Positions 1-9,379 are shown, counted from the stretch's first letter. The stretch is DNA of 64,000 nucleotides from Vibrio rotiferianus CAIM 577 = LMG 21460 (GCF_002741985.1 NZ_APHW01000022.1:248001-312000), one strand, 5' to 3'. Notes: a model not told the origin generated them from the sequence alone. Made by a program: numbers and translations.

Positions 1-57
1 TACCAGGGGTTGTTGACCTTTCGAGTTGGCTTTTGCAGCGAAAGATAAACAGCCCCT

Positions 58-84
58 AGGGCTTGGCAATAATCCAAGCCCTTT
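58..84 (-). terminator. Hairpin terminator downstream of nnrS
   Basis: A perfect 9-bp stem (AGGGCTTGG at 58-66, CCAAGCCCT at 74-82) with a 7-nt loop lies 33 nt past the nnrS stop. The T-tract on the minus strand is weak, so termination efficiency is uncertain. Confidence 0.5.
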
Positions 85-114
85 GTCATGGAGAAGAGTC
101 AAGACTTTCTGAAA

Positions 115-1300
115 CTAGCCAGGGTGCCCATCCGCTCGTGGAGTAAGCAACATAATACCAAAACGCCATACAAACATACCAAAGGCAAGGATCCACAATG
201 CGGCACTCACATCGATCCAAATGAGCATATGTGAAGGGTCAAAAATAACGCCCAAACTTCTCGTTAACGCGGCTCCAATAATCGCAATAAACGCGATACT
301 CATATTCGGACCTTTGTAAATCATGCGCCCTGTGTGCCCCATAGTGACGCGAGCAATCATCGCTAAGATCAATCCACCCAGTGCACCAATCGCAAACAAG
401 TGAATCAAATTGTGACTGGCAAATGCGTTGTCCCAACCACCCCGCAAGATAAGGCTTAAAGGCAGACACAAATACGCCGTATGTAAAGACCACACAAGTG
501 GCTCACTTAGGGTTAACCAAGGCTTCCAACGTAGGAATCGAACCAGTTGCGCGACTCCGGCAAACAGCATCAGTGGCTTACCAAGTTCAGCAAAAGTTAC
601 CGGGAAGAAGCTCAACACAAACAACATGATCAAAGGTAGGTTTGCTAGCCAATCTAACCACATGAGTGGCTGAGCTTTTTCGAAGTTAAAACGACGAGCA
701 GTGAAGAAAGGAATCACTCTCCCCCCCCATCACCGATAGTAATAACGTGAACCACCAAAGCATCGCCTGCCATACCGCCGATGAAGTGAATGGAGGCATG
801 CCCTTCACCGTGGCATAACTGGCAAAGTTCGCAAAGATTGCGAGTAAGAATAGCGGGACAAAAAATAGGTTTCGCCAACCTTTAGCACGGTATACACGAA
901 TGCCTACTTCATATGCTACAAACAACAAAAATAGTGCTTCAATACTGCTGGTTAACCAAAGTGGTGCTGGTGTCCATAGTAATATTCTTGGTGCCAACCA
1001 TAAGGCAAACAAAGCCAATAACGTGTAATGCTTGGTGCCATTGATGCCAGTCCAGTTTTGCACAGCAGTCAGCACAAAACCCACCACGATGGCCATCGAG
1101 AAACCAAACAACATTTCATGTACATGCCACCACAACGCAGGAACACTCAGTGCGCTTGGCTGTCCGGTCTGAAACATCCATACCCATATCGCAATCGCGA
1201 TAATGGCGTAGATAGAGCCAAACAGGAAAAAGGGTCTAAACCCGAGTCGCAGCCATGCGGGGATTTTTTCTTCCACTTTTTTATCGGTGATATTCAGCAT
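115..1300 (-). pseudogene. nnrS: NnrS family haem-copper membrane protein (frameshifted at G8)
   Basis: NnrS is a polytopic inner-membrane protein that protects against nitric-oxide stress. The start is ATG at 1300, and the N-terminus carries the family motif FRPFFL at about residue 22. The reading frame breaks at a run of eight G (coding strand) at 721-728. The first frame ends soon after MGGESDSF. The second frame carries VIPFFTARRF and the hydrophobic C-terminal half down to the stop at 115. With seven G the text reads MGGRVIPFFT, the conserved NnrS motif, giving 394 aa, normal for the family. A 23-bp NsrR-like palindrome lies 63-85 bp upstream, matching known NsrR control of nnrS in vibrios. 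Either the run is miscalled by one base or the gene is switched off in this isolate. Confidence 0.88.
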
Positions 1301-1362
1301 TGTGATGCCCTCAAGTACCTTTAGGTACTGTCCAAAAATTCAACACCAGCGATCTTACCACA

Positions 1363-1385
1363 AACATGCATAGAAAATACATGTT
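1363..1385 (-). promoter_or_regulatory. Candidate NsrR operator upstream of nnrS
   Basis: A 23-bp near-palindrome, AACATGCAT...ATACATGTT, has 11-bp arms around a central base. Eight of the nine outer positions on each side pair. Length, 11-1-11 geometry and AT(G/A)CAT core fit the NsrR consensus described in gamma-proteobacteria. It lies 63-85 bp upstream of the nnrS start. NsrR itself is not in the window. Confidence 0.6.
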
Positions 1386-1499
1386 ATAATTTTAAACTAT
1401 CCTTTCTAGGTAAAAGCGATGCTCCCTGCGTTGCTTGGAGAGTACTGTTTAGGTATAACAGGTAGAGATGATTTCGTCGAAGTAAGGGAAGCAATCGAG

Positions 1500-2051
1500 A
1501 TGTATATATTTGGCTATGGCAGCTTAATTAATTCAGCCTCACGTAAGTTAACGGGGCAAACTGGAGAAGCCATCCCGGTAGTTGCTCATGGACTAGTGCG
1601 TTATTGGGGGAAAGTCGATGACAGCTATATCCTGTCCCCCCTAGTTGTGAATGAAGGTGAAGGCCAAGTAAACGGCGTATTACTTGAAGTTGATGACCAA
1701 GCACTGGCTGAGTTTGACCGTCGCGAGCGTGGTTATCACCGTATTCAAATTCGCCCTGAGCAAATTGAAGCTGAAGTCTCGTTTAACCCAGAGCACAGCA
1801 TTTGGGTCTACGTCAAAAATGATCCTCTACCGCCCTGTTCACTCAGCCCAATCATGCAAAGCTATGTCGATACTGTTTTAGCTGGTTGCTTGGAAGTATC
1901 TCACGCCTTTGCTGAACACTTTGTCGACCATACTATTGGTTGGCAGCATGCAAAAGAAAATGATCGCCACCAGCCTAAATATGGCAACCTTGCTGGAGTG
2001 CAGGTCCATCATTATGAAGTGATCGATAACCTAATTAAAAAGGGAGCCTAG
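1500..2051 (+). CDS. Gamma-glutamylcyclotransferase-like (AIG2/GGCT fold) protein
   Basis: This small cytosolic protein of about 183 aa starts MYIFGYGSL; the YGSL substrate-binding loop defines the gamma-glutamylcyclotransferase-like fold. The central stretch VNGVLLEVDD and the acidic FDRRERGYHRI segment also fit; E or D at this position is usually the catalytic acid. The start at 1500 is preferred because YGSL normally sits within ten residues of the N-terminus and AAGGGAAG lies upstream. An in-frame ATG at 1419 would add 27 unconserved residues. The substrate (gamma-glutamyl peptide or amine) cannot be told from sequence. A run of six C at 1636-1641 lies inside the gene and leaves the frame intact, in contrast to the 8-base runs elsewhere. 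The gene is monocistronic, with a terminator overlapping its stop codon. Confidence 0.75.
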   Translation: MYIFGYGSLINSASRKLTGQTGEAIPVVAHGLVRYWGKVDDSYILSPLVVNEGEGQVNGVLLEVDDQALAEFDRRERGYHRIQIRPEQIEAEVSFNPEHSIWVYVKNDPLPPCSLSPIMQSYVDTVLAGCLEVSHAFAEHFVDHTIGWQHAKENDRHQPKYGNLAGVQVHHYEVIDNLIKKGA

Positions 2052-2064
2052 CCGCTCCCTTTTG
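2039..2064 (+). terminator. Rho-independent terminator overlapping the GGCT-like stop
   Basis: Stem AAAGGGAGC (2039-2047) pairs with GCTCCCTTT (2054-2062) around a 6-nt loop and is followed by T residues. The stop codon lies within the loop. Confidence 0.8.
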
Positions 2065-2089
2065 TTACAGTTTTTTAGCTGATACCAAG

Positions 2090-2701
2090 TTAGAACCTGT
2101 AATCTAGACCTACATAGAAACTGTCGAAATCGAAATCAATATCACCACCATCACCTTCAATTTCAATCGATACAGAAGAGGCTCGATAACCACCTGAAAT
2201 CATCAATCCAGACATGAACTCGTATCCTGCTTCTACACCATAGTTAAAGCCGACATTGCTTCCGTCATCAGCAACCCCGTCAAGAGTAAGGTCAACCCCT
2301 AACACTCCAATTCCGGCAATCGCGCCAGCATAAAAACCTGTTCCTGGAAGGTAGTATTTCGGCTTAACATTTACGTTAATCCCATAGGCATCGATTTCGG
2401 TCTTAACTTCTTTCGTCGTAAACCCATCCGAAATAGTGGCGATACCATCAAACGAACCGAAATTCATGTATTCGGCCTCTAAGGCAAAACTCAGCTGCTG
2501 AGTTAAAGCTCGTTCAACACCAAAACTTACGCCAAATCCCGTGCTGGAGGATAGGCCACTAACTGTTGATTTAGGGATATCAAGATCAGTATTGTGCACC
2601 TCAACTCCAACATATCTACCTATGTTTGTGTTGGCTTGAACAGAGCATGACAAAACAACTAATCCCACGGCCAATGACAAAGAAGACGCTGCGTATTTCA
2701 T
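2090..2701 (-). CDS. Outer-membrane beta-barrel protein (OmpA-like porin fold)
   Basis: This 203-aa exported protein begins MKYAASSLSLAVGLVVLS, a clear signal peptide with a likely cleavage after VQA (SCSVQA/NTN). The remainder alternates polar and aromatic residues in short strands with glycine-rich turns and ends in YVGLDYRF. A terminal phenylalanine is the BamA recognition signal of outer-membrane barrels. Strand-like segments such as FYAGAIAGIGVLGVDL and GVEAGYEFMSGLMISGGYR are typical of 8-stranded barrels of the OMP_b-brl type. The start at 2701 is chosen over an upstream ATG at 2722 because AAGGA lies just before it and the signal peptide then begins correctly. Ligand and function are unknown. 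The gene stands alone. Confidence 0.75.
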   Translation of the reverse strand: MKYAASSLSLAVGLVVLSCSVQANTNIGRYVGVEVHNTDLDIPKSTVSGLSSSTGFGVSFGVERALTQQLSFALEAEYMNFGSFDGIATISDGFTTKEVKTEIDAYGINVNVKPKYYLPGTGFYAGAIAGIGVLGVDLTLDGVADDGSNVGFNYGVEAGYEFMSGLMISGGYRASSVSIEIEGDGGDIDFDFDSFYVGLDYRF

Positions 2702-2842
2702 TATAATTTCCTTAAACATCATGATTTTAAATAATATCAGCCAAGGAAATATAACTTATGTTGCATATCATTTAAGCTTAATAGCTATAAAATGAGACGT
2801 CATGCATAAATATTTATAATATTAGCTATCTGTTTGTTAATG

Positions 2843-3175
<333 letters not shown>

Positions 3176-3188
3176 TTATTAAAACTCC

Positions 3189-3221
3189 AGTAAAACTTTA
3201 CTAAAAAGATAACGTTTACAC
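3189..3221. promoter_or_regulatory. Candidate LacI-family operators between ygjH and galR
   Basis: Two motifs sit side by side. AGTAAAACTTTACT at 3189-3202 is a 6-bp inverted repeat with a 2-bp centre, close to the ebgA palindrome but one base shorter in spacing. AAGATAACGTTTACAC at 3206-3221 shares AACGTTTACAC with the galE operator at 9465-9480. Together they suggest autoregulation of galR and possible EbgR input. Confidence 0.45.
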
Positions 3222-3352
3222 TATCAGTAAGATTAATAATTACAAGAGGTAAAGATCGCACTTTAGAAAGTAACCAACTGTTAAAATTGCACTTATTACA
3301 CAATGGGTGTTTAATACTCCGGTTAACGTTTTTAGCCAACGAAAGGTTCCTC

Positions 3353-4351
3353 ATGGCAACAATCAAGGATGTCGCGAAAGAAGCCGGCGTATCGGTCGCG
3401 ACCGTCTCTCGCGTGATCAATAAATCACCGAAAGCAAGCCAATCTTCTATCGATGCAGTGACGCAAGCGATGAGTAAGCTTGGCTATCGCCCTAACGCGG
3501 CAGCACGTGCACTCGTAAGCCAAAGTACCAATACGATGGGCGTGCTGGTAAGCGATGTCTCTGACCCATTCTTCGGCACCATGGTCAAATCGGTTGATAA
3601 CGTGGCAAGAGAAAATGGGAAGCACATTCTGATTGGCAATGGCTACCACAACCCAGAAGACGAACGCCAAGCGCTAGAGTTGCTGATTAATAGCCGCTGT
3701 GAGGCGATTGTGATCCACTCTAAAGGCTTATCAGATGAAGAATTGATTGGCTACGCCAAAGAAGTTAAAGGCATGGTGTTGATCAACCGCCATATCCCAG
3801 AATTGGCAGAGCGTTGTATCTCTCTTGATAACCGCAAGGGCGCATACTTAGCGACGGAATATTTGATTCGTCATGGTCACACCAAGATCGCATGTATCGC
3901 CTCATCCCATGACATCGAAGATACCGACGAGCGTTTACAAGGTTACCAAGCGGCACTGAAAGATCACGATATTGAGCTATCAAAAAGCTATGTCGAATAT
4001 GGCGAGCCAAACAGTGACGGCGGCGAAACAGCCATGACCAATCTGCTGACCAAATCACTGGCAATCACTGGCGTGGTGGCTTACAACGACTACATGGCAG
4101 CAGGCGCGCTGGCGGCATTAGACCAAAACGGCATCGACGTACCAGAAAAAGTGTCTATGGTTGGCTTCGACGATGGCTTAATTGCTCGCTTCGTCAACCC
4201 AAGTTTAACCACGATTCGTTACCCAATCGAAATGATGGCAGAGCGTGCCGCACGCTTGGCGTTAGCGTTATCGCGTGATGAACAAGTGGAAGATGACACC
4301 ATCATCTTTAGCCCGACTTTAGTGCGCCGTAATTCGGTGGTCCGTCTTTAG
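3353..4351 (+). CDS. galR: Galactose operon repressor GalR (LacI family)
   Basis: This 332-aa LacI-type repressor has an N-terminal helix-turn-helix (ATIKDVAKEAGVSVATVSRV, hinge near residues 47-57) and a periplasmic-binding-protein-like sensor domain. Diagnostic GalR segments are VSDPFFGTMVK, HILIGNGYHNPEDERQA, MVLINR and IFSPTLVRRNSV at the C-terminus. It should bind GTGTAAACGTTTCCAC-type operators and release them on binding galactose. The start at 3353 gives the family N-terminus MATIKDVA; an upstream in-frame start at 3287 would add 22 unconserved residues. It is divergent from ygjH and convergent with the galETKM operon it is predicted to control, whose operators lie at 9364-9480. Confidence 0.9.
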   Translation: MATIKDVAKEAGVSVATVSRVINKSPKASQSSIDAVTQAMSKLGYRPNAAARALVSQSTNTMGVLVSDVSDPFFGTMVKSVDNVARENGKHILIGNGYHNPEDERQALELLINSRCEAIVIHSKGLSDEELIGYAKEVKGMVLINRHIPELAERCISLDNRKGAYLATEYLIRHGHTKIACIASSHDIEDTDERLQGYQAALKDHDIELSKSYVEYGEPNSDGGETAMTNLLTKSLAITGVVAYNDYMAAGALAALDQNGIDVPEKVSMVGFDDGLIARFVNPSLTTIRYPIEMMAERAARLALALSRDEQVEDDTIIFSPTLVRRNSVVRL

Positions 4352-4389
4352 AATATCGCGCTAGTCAATGCCAAAACAGATTACAAAGT

Positions 4390-4428
4390 AAAAGCTCTGC
4401 CACCGATGTGACAGAGCTTTTTCTTTTT
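4390..4428 (+). terminator. galR terminator
   Basis: Stem AAAAGCTCTG (4390-4399) pairs with CAGAGCTTTT (4412-4421), followed by TTCTTTTT. Confidence 0.85.
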
Positions 4429-4459
4429 GGGTGTTTGTAGAGAGCGTTATTTTGCCAAC

Positions 4460-4519
4460 TTTCGATGAGCTTTTGACCTACTGTGAGCAAAAAGCCTACT
4501 GTAACCCAAAAGCTCGAAA
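4460..4519. repeat. Hairpin with internal CCTACTG direct repeats, 3' of galM
   Basis: TTTCGATGAGCTTTTG (4460-4475) can pair with CAAAAGCTCGAAA (4507-4519), apart from a 3-nt bulge. The loop holds two copies of CCTACTGT (about 18 bp apart). It lies 13 nt beyond the galM stop and may serve as its 3' end, although no T-run follows. Confidence 0.35.
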
Positions 4520-4532
4520 ATGCTAAGTCTAC

Positions 4533-5591
4533 CTAGAAAGCAAACTGATAAGTGGTGCAGAAGCGGTACTCTTGTTCAGGCTCAAGAATACAGCTTGGCT
4601 GTGCCCACTCAGCATGGTTTGGCGAATCTGGTAAAAACTGGGTTTCTAACGCCAAGCCCCAGTAGTCTTGGTATTCACCACCACGTCGATTTGGTGCACC
4701 CGCTAACCAGTTGCCCGTATACAATTGCATCGCAGGTTTGTTGGTCACCACCGACAAGTGTACTTTTTCATCTGGAGAAACCACCAGCGCAACCGGTTTT
4801 GCAACATCACGATGAGCATCAAATAGGTAGCTATGGTCATACCCTTTGGCGGCAATCTGCTGTTCATCTTGTAAGAAATGCTCCGATACTGACTTTTCAT
4901 TTCTAAAATCAAAGCCCGTTCCTTTCACATCTTGCAATGTCCCCAAAGGAATACCGGCCTCATTGGTTGGTAGATATTGCTCTGCTGAGATGGTTAAACG
5001 GTGAGAACGGCAATCTAAACCCGCCTCTGAACCCAATAAATTAAAGTAGGCATGGTTGGTCAAGTTTACTGGTGTCGCTTTGTCGGTCTTAGCGAAGTAC
5101 GCAATGCTCACTTGGTTATCATCAGTCAGCGTATACGTCACTTGCACTTCTAGATTGCCCGGAAAACCTTGGTCGCCATCTTCAGACAGCAAAGAGAACG
5201 TCACTTGCTGTTCGGACTGAGACTCAATCTTCCAACGACGTTTATCAAAACCTTCCACACCACCATGCAAGCAGTTACCTTCTTGGTTGGTAGACACTTG
5301 AAATGCTTCGCCATTCACTTCAAAAAGACCATTGGCGATGCGGTTTGCGTAGCGACCAACAGTGACACCCATGTAACCCTGTTGCAGCATGAAACTCCCC
5401 ATCGTCCCCACTCCGAGAAGTACTTCACGCAACTCCCCATTCGCCAAAGGTAAACGACAACTCAGCCATGTCGCGCCAATATCCATAAAGGTAACGCTCA
5501 TGCCTGTGTTATTTTTCAGTTCGACCACGTTGGCAGGCGCGCCATCAAAGGCGGCCTGCTGTGTCATCGTGATAGTTAATGGCTCAGTCAT
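4533..5591 (-). CDS. galM: Galactose mutarotase (aldose 1-epimerase)
   Basis: GalM interconverts alpha- and beta-D-galactose in the cytosol, feeding galactokinase. The 352-aa protein carries the family's catalytic His in NLTNHAYFNL (His180) and catalytic Glu in GLALETQFLPDSPNH (Glu316). The sugar-binding stretch YANRIANG (81-88) and NCLHGGVEGFD (106-116) are also present. It is the last gene of galETKM, 52 nt after galK. The beta-galactosidase EbgA releases beta-galactose, so the mutarotase links the ebg and gal clusters of this window. Confidence 0.93.
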   Translation of the reverse strand: MTEPLTITMTQQAAFDGAPANVVELKNNTGMSVTFMDIGATWLSCRLPLANGELREVLLGVGTMGSFMLQQGYMGVTVGRYANRIANGLFEVNGEAFQVSTNQEGNCLHGGVEGFDKRRWKIESQSEQQVTFSLLSEDGDQGFPGNLEVQVTYTLTDDNQVSIAYFAKTDKATPVNLTNHAYFNLLGSEAGLDCRSHRLTISAEQYLPTNEAGIPLGTLQDVKGTGFDFRNEKSVSEHFLQDEQQIAAKGYDHSYLFDAHRDVAKPVALVVSPDEKVHLSVVTNKPAMQLYTGNWLAGAPNRRGGEYQDYWGLALETQFLPDSPNHAEWAQPSCILEPEQEYRFCTTYQFAF

Positions 5592-5643
5592 CTCTCACTC
5601 CTACTGCGTCTTAAAGCACTTTGAACTTAAAGCAATTTTGCAC

Positions 5644-6804
5644 TTAAAGTACTTCGACTAAACCAGCGCCGTTTTTTGCTTGGCACACGTAGATGGATTC
5701 TTTTAGACCCGTTGCTGCTTGGTACTTCGCTTCTACCGTTGCTTTCACTTCGTCAACCAATGCTGGCGGTACAATCGCAACGATACAACCACCAAAGCCG
5801 CCACCTGTCATGCGCACTCCGCCTTGCTCGCCAATCACTTCTTTCACCATCTCAACTAACGTATCGATTTCTTTGACTGTGATTTCGAAATCATCACGCA
5901 TGGACGCATGAGACTCAGCCATCAGTTCACCCATAAGCTTCATATCGTGCGCGCGAAGTGCTTGCGCTGCTTCTACCGTGCGGTCGTTTTCTGTGATTAC
6001 GTGACGAGCACGTTTTGCTACTAGCTCATCAAGTTCAGATACTTTCTCGTTGAACTGTTCAATGGTCACATCACGCAGTGCTTTCACACCGAAAATGCGC
6101 GCCGCTTCTTCACACTGCTCACGACGTGTATTGTATTCGCTGTCTACCAAGCCACGTTTTTTGTTTGAGTTGATGATCACCACCGCCATGTCTTCAGGCA
6201 TTGATACCGCTTCAGTTTCTAGGCTACGACAGTCCAACAGCATCGCGTGGTTTTCACGACCTTCTGCCGAAATCATTTGGTCCATAATGCCGCAGTTACA
6301 ACCAACAAATTCGTTCTCTGCTTGCTGGCCGTTTAGCGCAATTTCCGCTTGGCTGATTTCAAGATTGAACAGCACTTTGAATGTTTGACCGATCACGACT
6401 TCCAACGCTGCCGACGAGCTTAAACCCGCACCTTGAGGCACGTTACCGCTAACAGAAATATCCGCACCAGAGAATTGGTAGCCACGAGCAAGAAGACACT
6501 TCACCACACCGCGAATGTAGTTCGCCCACATTTTGTCTTGTTGGAATGTGATTTCTTGAGTGATATCGAACTCATCAACTGCGTTGCCGTAATCTACAGA
6601 AACCACGCGCACTAGGTTGTCTTCACGCTTCGCTGCCGCCACAACCGTTTGATAGTTGATCGCACATGGCAGTACGAAACCGTCGTTGTAATCAGTGTGC
6701 TCACCAATCAGGTTTACACGACCAGGTGCTTGAATAATGTGGCTTGGGACATAACCCAGCACTTGTTCAAAAGAAGTTTTCACATTTTGGATTAGATCAG
6801 ACAT
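5644..6804 (-). CDS. galK: Galactokinase
   Basis: GalK phosphorylates alpha-D-galactose at C1 using ATP, the first committed Leloir step. The 386-aa GHMP-family kinase has the galactose signature [17 protein letters not shown] (residues 26-42), the ATP-binding loop [12 protein letters not shown] and the C-terminal GHMP motif [12 protein letters not shown]. Length and motifs are typical. ATG at 6804 follows a GGGA-like ribosome site. It lies 201 nt after galT, a spacer filled by a long imperfect palindrome (6843-6991), and 52 nt before galM. Confidence 0.95.
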   Translation of the reverse strand: MSDLIQNVKTSFEQVLGYVPSHIIQAPGRVNLIGEHTDYNDGFVLPCAINYQTVVAAAKREDNLVRVVSVDYGNAVDEFDITQEITFQQDKMWANYIRGVVKCLLARGYQFSGADISVSGNVPQGAGLSSSAALEVVIGQTFKVLFNLEISQAEIALNGQQAENEFVGCNCGIMDQMISAEGRENHAMLLDCRSLETEAVSMPEDMAVVIINSNKKRGLVDSEYNTRREQCEEAARIFGVKALRDVTIEQFNEKVSELDELVAKRARHVITENDRTVEAAQALRAHDMKLMGELMAESHASMRDDFEITVKEIDTLVEMVKEVIGEQGGVRMTGGGFGGCIVAIVPPALVDEVKATVEAKYQAATGLKESIYVCQAKNGAGLVEVL

Positions 6805-6842
6805 AGGGACATTCTCTTAAATTTTAAATTTGGTATTGGTGT

Positions 6843-6991
6843 AACCGGTGTTAAGTCCTGATTTCCAGTTTCGTATTCACTCGGTCTAATCCTCCCCCTT
6901 AATAAGGGGGAGTTAGAGGGGGTTAGCCCTCCACTCACAAATAAAAGAGAATTTGACCGAGTTTTAGGTAAAACCAGCGATAACTCCGGTT
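6843..6991. repeat. Long imperfect palindrome in the galT-galK spacer
   Basis: The outer arms AACCGGTGTTA (6843-6853) and TAACTCCGGTT (6981-6991) are inverted with one mismatch. The inner arms ACTCGGTC (6879-6886) and GACCGAGT (6955-6962) are perfect. A compact palindrome, CTCCCCCTTA-A-TAAGGGGGAG (6892-6912), is nested inside. The layout suggests a small palindromic intergenic element transcribed within the gal mRNA. Confidence 0.55.
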
Positions 6992-7005
6992 ATTCATTAA
7001 TTGGT

Positions 7006-8058
7006 TTATTGCTCTTTGTAGTGCACATCGCTTAGGTCACGCAGACGCTGCGCCGCTTGTTCTGCGGTTAGGTCGCGTTGGCTCTCTGCCAGCATTTCAT
7101 AACCAACCATGAACTTACGAACCGTTGCACTACGTAGCAGTGGTGGATAGAACAACGCATGCAGTTGCCAATGGTCGATATCGGTGCCTTCTTCAAAGAA
7201 CGGCGCGTAATGCCAGCCCATTGAGTAAGGGAAAGAGCATTGGAATAGGTTGTCGTAACGGCTGGTTAGCTTTTTGATTGCAACCGCTAGGTCATCACGT
7301 TGCTCATCGGTTAGCTCACTCATTCGACGAATGTGCGTTTTAGGAAGTAGCATGGTTTCGAATGGCCACGCCGCCCAGTAAGGAACAACAGCAACCCAGT
7401 GTTCGGTCTCAACCACGGTGCGTGAACCATCTTTAAGTTCAGCTTGCACGTAATCCACCAGCAAGTTGCTGCCATGCTCTTGGTAGTACGCTTTTAAGTT
7501 GTGTTCTTTACGTTCGATTTCGTTTGGCAAGAAGCTGTTTGCCCAGATTTGACCGTGTGGGTGAGGCTGAGAACAACCCATGGTCTCGCCCTTGTTCTCG
7601 AATGCTTGAACCCAAACGTAATTTTTACCCAGCTCTTCGATTTGATCATTCCACGTGTCAATCACGCCACGGATTTTGTCGACCGGTAGTTCAGGCAAGG
7701 TTTTGCTGTGATCAGGCGAGAAACAAATCACTCGGCTCAACCCGCGCACACCTTGCGTTTTGAACAGAGGGTTATCTGACTCAGGTGCATCTGGAGAGTC
7801 CACCATCAATGCTGCGAAGTCATTTTGGAACACATACGTGCCTTGGTAATCTGGGTTTACATCACCAGAAATACGCTCGTTGGTTGGGCAAAGGAAACAC
7901 TTCTCGTCGTAGCTTGGTAGCTCATCAATTGCAGGTTTCTCGTCAGCGCCACTCCAAGGGCGTTTTGCACGATGCGGTGACACCAAAATCCACTGACCGG
8001 TTAGTGGGTTGTAACGACGGTGTGGGTGATCCACTGGGTTAAATTCAACATTCGACAT
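7006..8058 (-). CDS. galT: Galactose-1-phosphate uridylyltransferase
   Basis: GalT exchanges UMP between UDP-glucose and galactose-1-phosphate. The 350-aa histidine-triad-like enzyme shows the active-site HPH in [13 protein letters not shown] (His166 and His168; the second is the nucleophile) and the zinc pair CFLC (Cys54 and Cys57). The C-terminal [11 protein letters not shown] and [20 protein letters not shown] stretches are conserved in the bacterial enzyme. It is the second gene of the operon, separated from galE by a 150-nt spacer that is almost wholly an imperfect palindrome. Confidence 0.95.
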   Translation of the reverse strand: MSNVEFNPVDHPHRRYNPLTGQWILVSPHRAKRPWSGADEKPAIDELPSYDEKCFLCPTNERISGDVNPDYQGTYVFQNDFAALMVDSPDAPESDNPLFKTQGVRGLSRVICFSPDHSKTLPELPVDKIRGVIDTWNDQIEELGKNYVWVQAFENKGETMGCSQPHPHGQIWANSFLPNEIERKEHNLKAYYQEHGSNLLVDYVQAELKDGSRTVVETEHWVAVVPYWAAWPFETMLLPKTHIRRMSELTDEQRDDLAVAIKKLTSRYDNLFQCSFPYSMGWHYAPFFEEGTDIDHWQLHALFYPPLLRSATVRKFMVGYEMLAESQRDLTAEQAAQRLRDLSDVHYKEQ

Positions 8059-8094
8059 CTTACTTACTCAACTTTTAAAATTTCTTTCATCTGC

Positions 8095-8222
8095 ATTCCC
8101 CAATGAAATTGGAGTTGCAGCTAGGCGGCAAGCTTTCCAATATCCATGAGCATAGGTTTTCTATGTGATTGGAATTGGAAAGTGCAGGCAACAACGCTGC
8201 AGCTTCAATTACGTAGGGGAAT
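8095..8222. repeat. 128-bp imperfect palindromic element between galE and galT
   Basis: Terminal ATTCCCC (8095-8101) and GGGGAAT (8216-8222) mark the ends. The 27-nt outer arms match at 22 positions (for example AATTGGAGTTGCAGC against AATTGAAGCTGCAGC). Farther in, CTTTCCAAT and ATTGGAAAG pair, and CATAG-GTTTT-CTATG closes the tip. It overlaps the last 14 nt of galE. The size and whole-length hairpin resemble ERIC elements, but the sequence is not the enterobacterial ERIC consensus as I know it. Confidence 0.65.
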
Positions 8223-9228
8223 AGCCTTGTGGGTTATTTGACTGCCAGTTCCACGTATCTGCCGTCATTTCCGCAACACTGCGGGTCGCTTTCCAGCCAA
8301 GGTCTCGCTCCGCTTTATCTGTACTTGCCCAGCATTCTGCAATGTCACCAGCGCGACGAGGACAAAGCTCATAAGGCACTGGATTACCGCAAGCCGCTGC
8401 GAACGCTTCTACCATCTCAAGCACGCTAGAGCCTTTGCCCGTACCTAAGTTGTAAATGTGCAAACCGGCTTTTTCACCCACCGATTTCAGCGCTGCGATA
8501 TGGCCATCAGCTAAGTCCATCACGTGAATGTAATCACGCACGCCTGTGCCATCCGGTGTTGGGTAGTCATTGCCAAATACCGATAGTTTTTCGCGACGGC
8601 CTACTGCCACTTGCGCGATAAACGGCATCAGGTTGTTTGGGATGCCCTGAGGGTCTTCACCCATGGTGCCCGATGGATGCGCACCGACTGGGTTGAAGTA
8701 GCGCAGCAAAGTCACGCTCCAGTCGTTTTCTGCGTTGAACAAATCGCTCAAGCACTCTTCCACCATGTACTTGCTGCGACCGTATGGGTTAGTGGTCGCC
8801 CCCGTTGGAGAGTCTTCCGTAATCGGCACAATGTCAGGATCGCCGTAAACCGTTGCCGATGAGCTAAATACAATGCTTTTCACGCCCGCTTTACGCATGC
8901 TGCGCGCCAACACCAATGAACCATTCACATTGTTGTCGTAGTATTCCAATGGTTTCGCGACAGATTCGCCCACCGCTTTCAGGCCAGCAAAGTGAATCAC
9001 TGCTTGAATGTCATGCTTGGCAAATACTGAGTCCAAAAAGGCTTCATCACGAATGTCGCCTTGGTAGAAAGCCGGTTGCTTACCGGTTAGCGCTTCAATG
9101 CGGCTTAACACTTCCACTTTGGCATTACACAAATTGTCAACAATGATTGGCTCCATACCTGCTTCAATCATCTGGACACATGTGTGACTGCCGATGTACC
9201 CCATACCGCCTGTGACAAGAACTTTCAC
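8209..9228 (-). CDS. galE: UDP-glucose 4-epimerase
   Basis: GalE interconverts UDP-galactose and UDP-glucose using bound NAD. The 339-aa extended short-chain dehydrogenase has the Rossmann motif TGGMGYIG (residues 6-13) and the catalytic triad Ser124 (SSSATVYG), Tyr149 and Lys153 (NPYGRSK), the same positions as the E. coli enzyme. It is the first gene of galETKM. The 457-bp region upstream holds two GalR-type operators. The last codons are part of an imperfect palindrome, so the element either inserted at or evolved with the gene's 3' end. Confidence 0.96.
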   Translation of the reverse strand: MKVLVTGGMGYIGSHTCVQMIEAGMEPIIVDNLCNAKVEVLSRIEALTGKQPAFYQGDIRDEAFLDSVFAKHDIQAVIHFAGLKAVGESVAKPLEYYDNNVNGSLVLARSMRKAGVKSIVFSSSATVYGDPDIVPITEDSPTGATTNPYGRSKYMVEECLSDLFNAENDWSVTLLRYFNPVGAHPSGTMGEDPQGIPNNLMPFIAQVAVGRREKLSVFGNDYPTPDGTGVRDYIHVMDLADGHIAALKSVGEKAGLHIYNLGTGKGSSVLEMVEAFAAACGNPVPYELCPRRAGDIAECWASTDKAERDLGWKATRSVAEMTADTWNWQSNNPQGYSPT

Positions 9229-9363
9229 TTTTGCTTCTCCACTTTTGCTGCTCGATGCTTGGGAATTGGTTGAGCCTGATCACCAAGCAAATTCGCTCAT
9301 CTCTTAACTGGCTAAAAGTCTACCAATCAAAACCGATCCAGATCCGTGATCAAACTCAAATTA

Positions 9364-9379
9364 GTGTAAACGTTTCCAC
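9364..9379 (-). promoter_or_regulatory. GalR operator (upstream of galE)
   Basis: GTGTAAACGTTTCCAC differs from the E. coli galE external operator GTGTAAACGATTCCAC at one central position. Its centre is about 143 bp upstream of the galE start. Confidence 0.8.

Noticed and set aside
1636..1641. C6 run in the GGCT-like gene as another switch tract
   Set aside because: The frame is intact through it, the run is C on the coding strand, and its length is 6.
4520..4906. 128-codon plus-strand frame opposite galM
   Set aside because: It is antisense to the conserved galM frame, with no signal or ribosome site.
8095..8222. Classical enterobacterial ERIC
   Set aside because: Length and ends are similar but the core does not match the ERIC consensus; called an ERIC-like palindrome only.
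7006..9228. Transferred origin of galE/galT on base composition
   Set aside because: GC and codon use look like the rest of the window; no flanking mobile genes.
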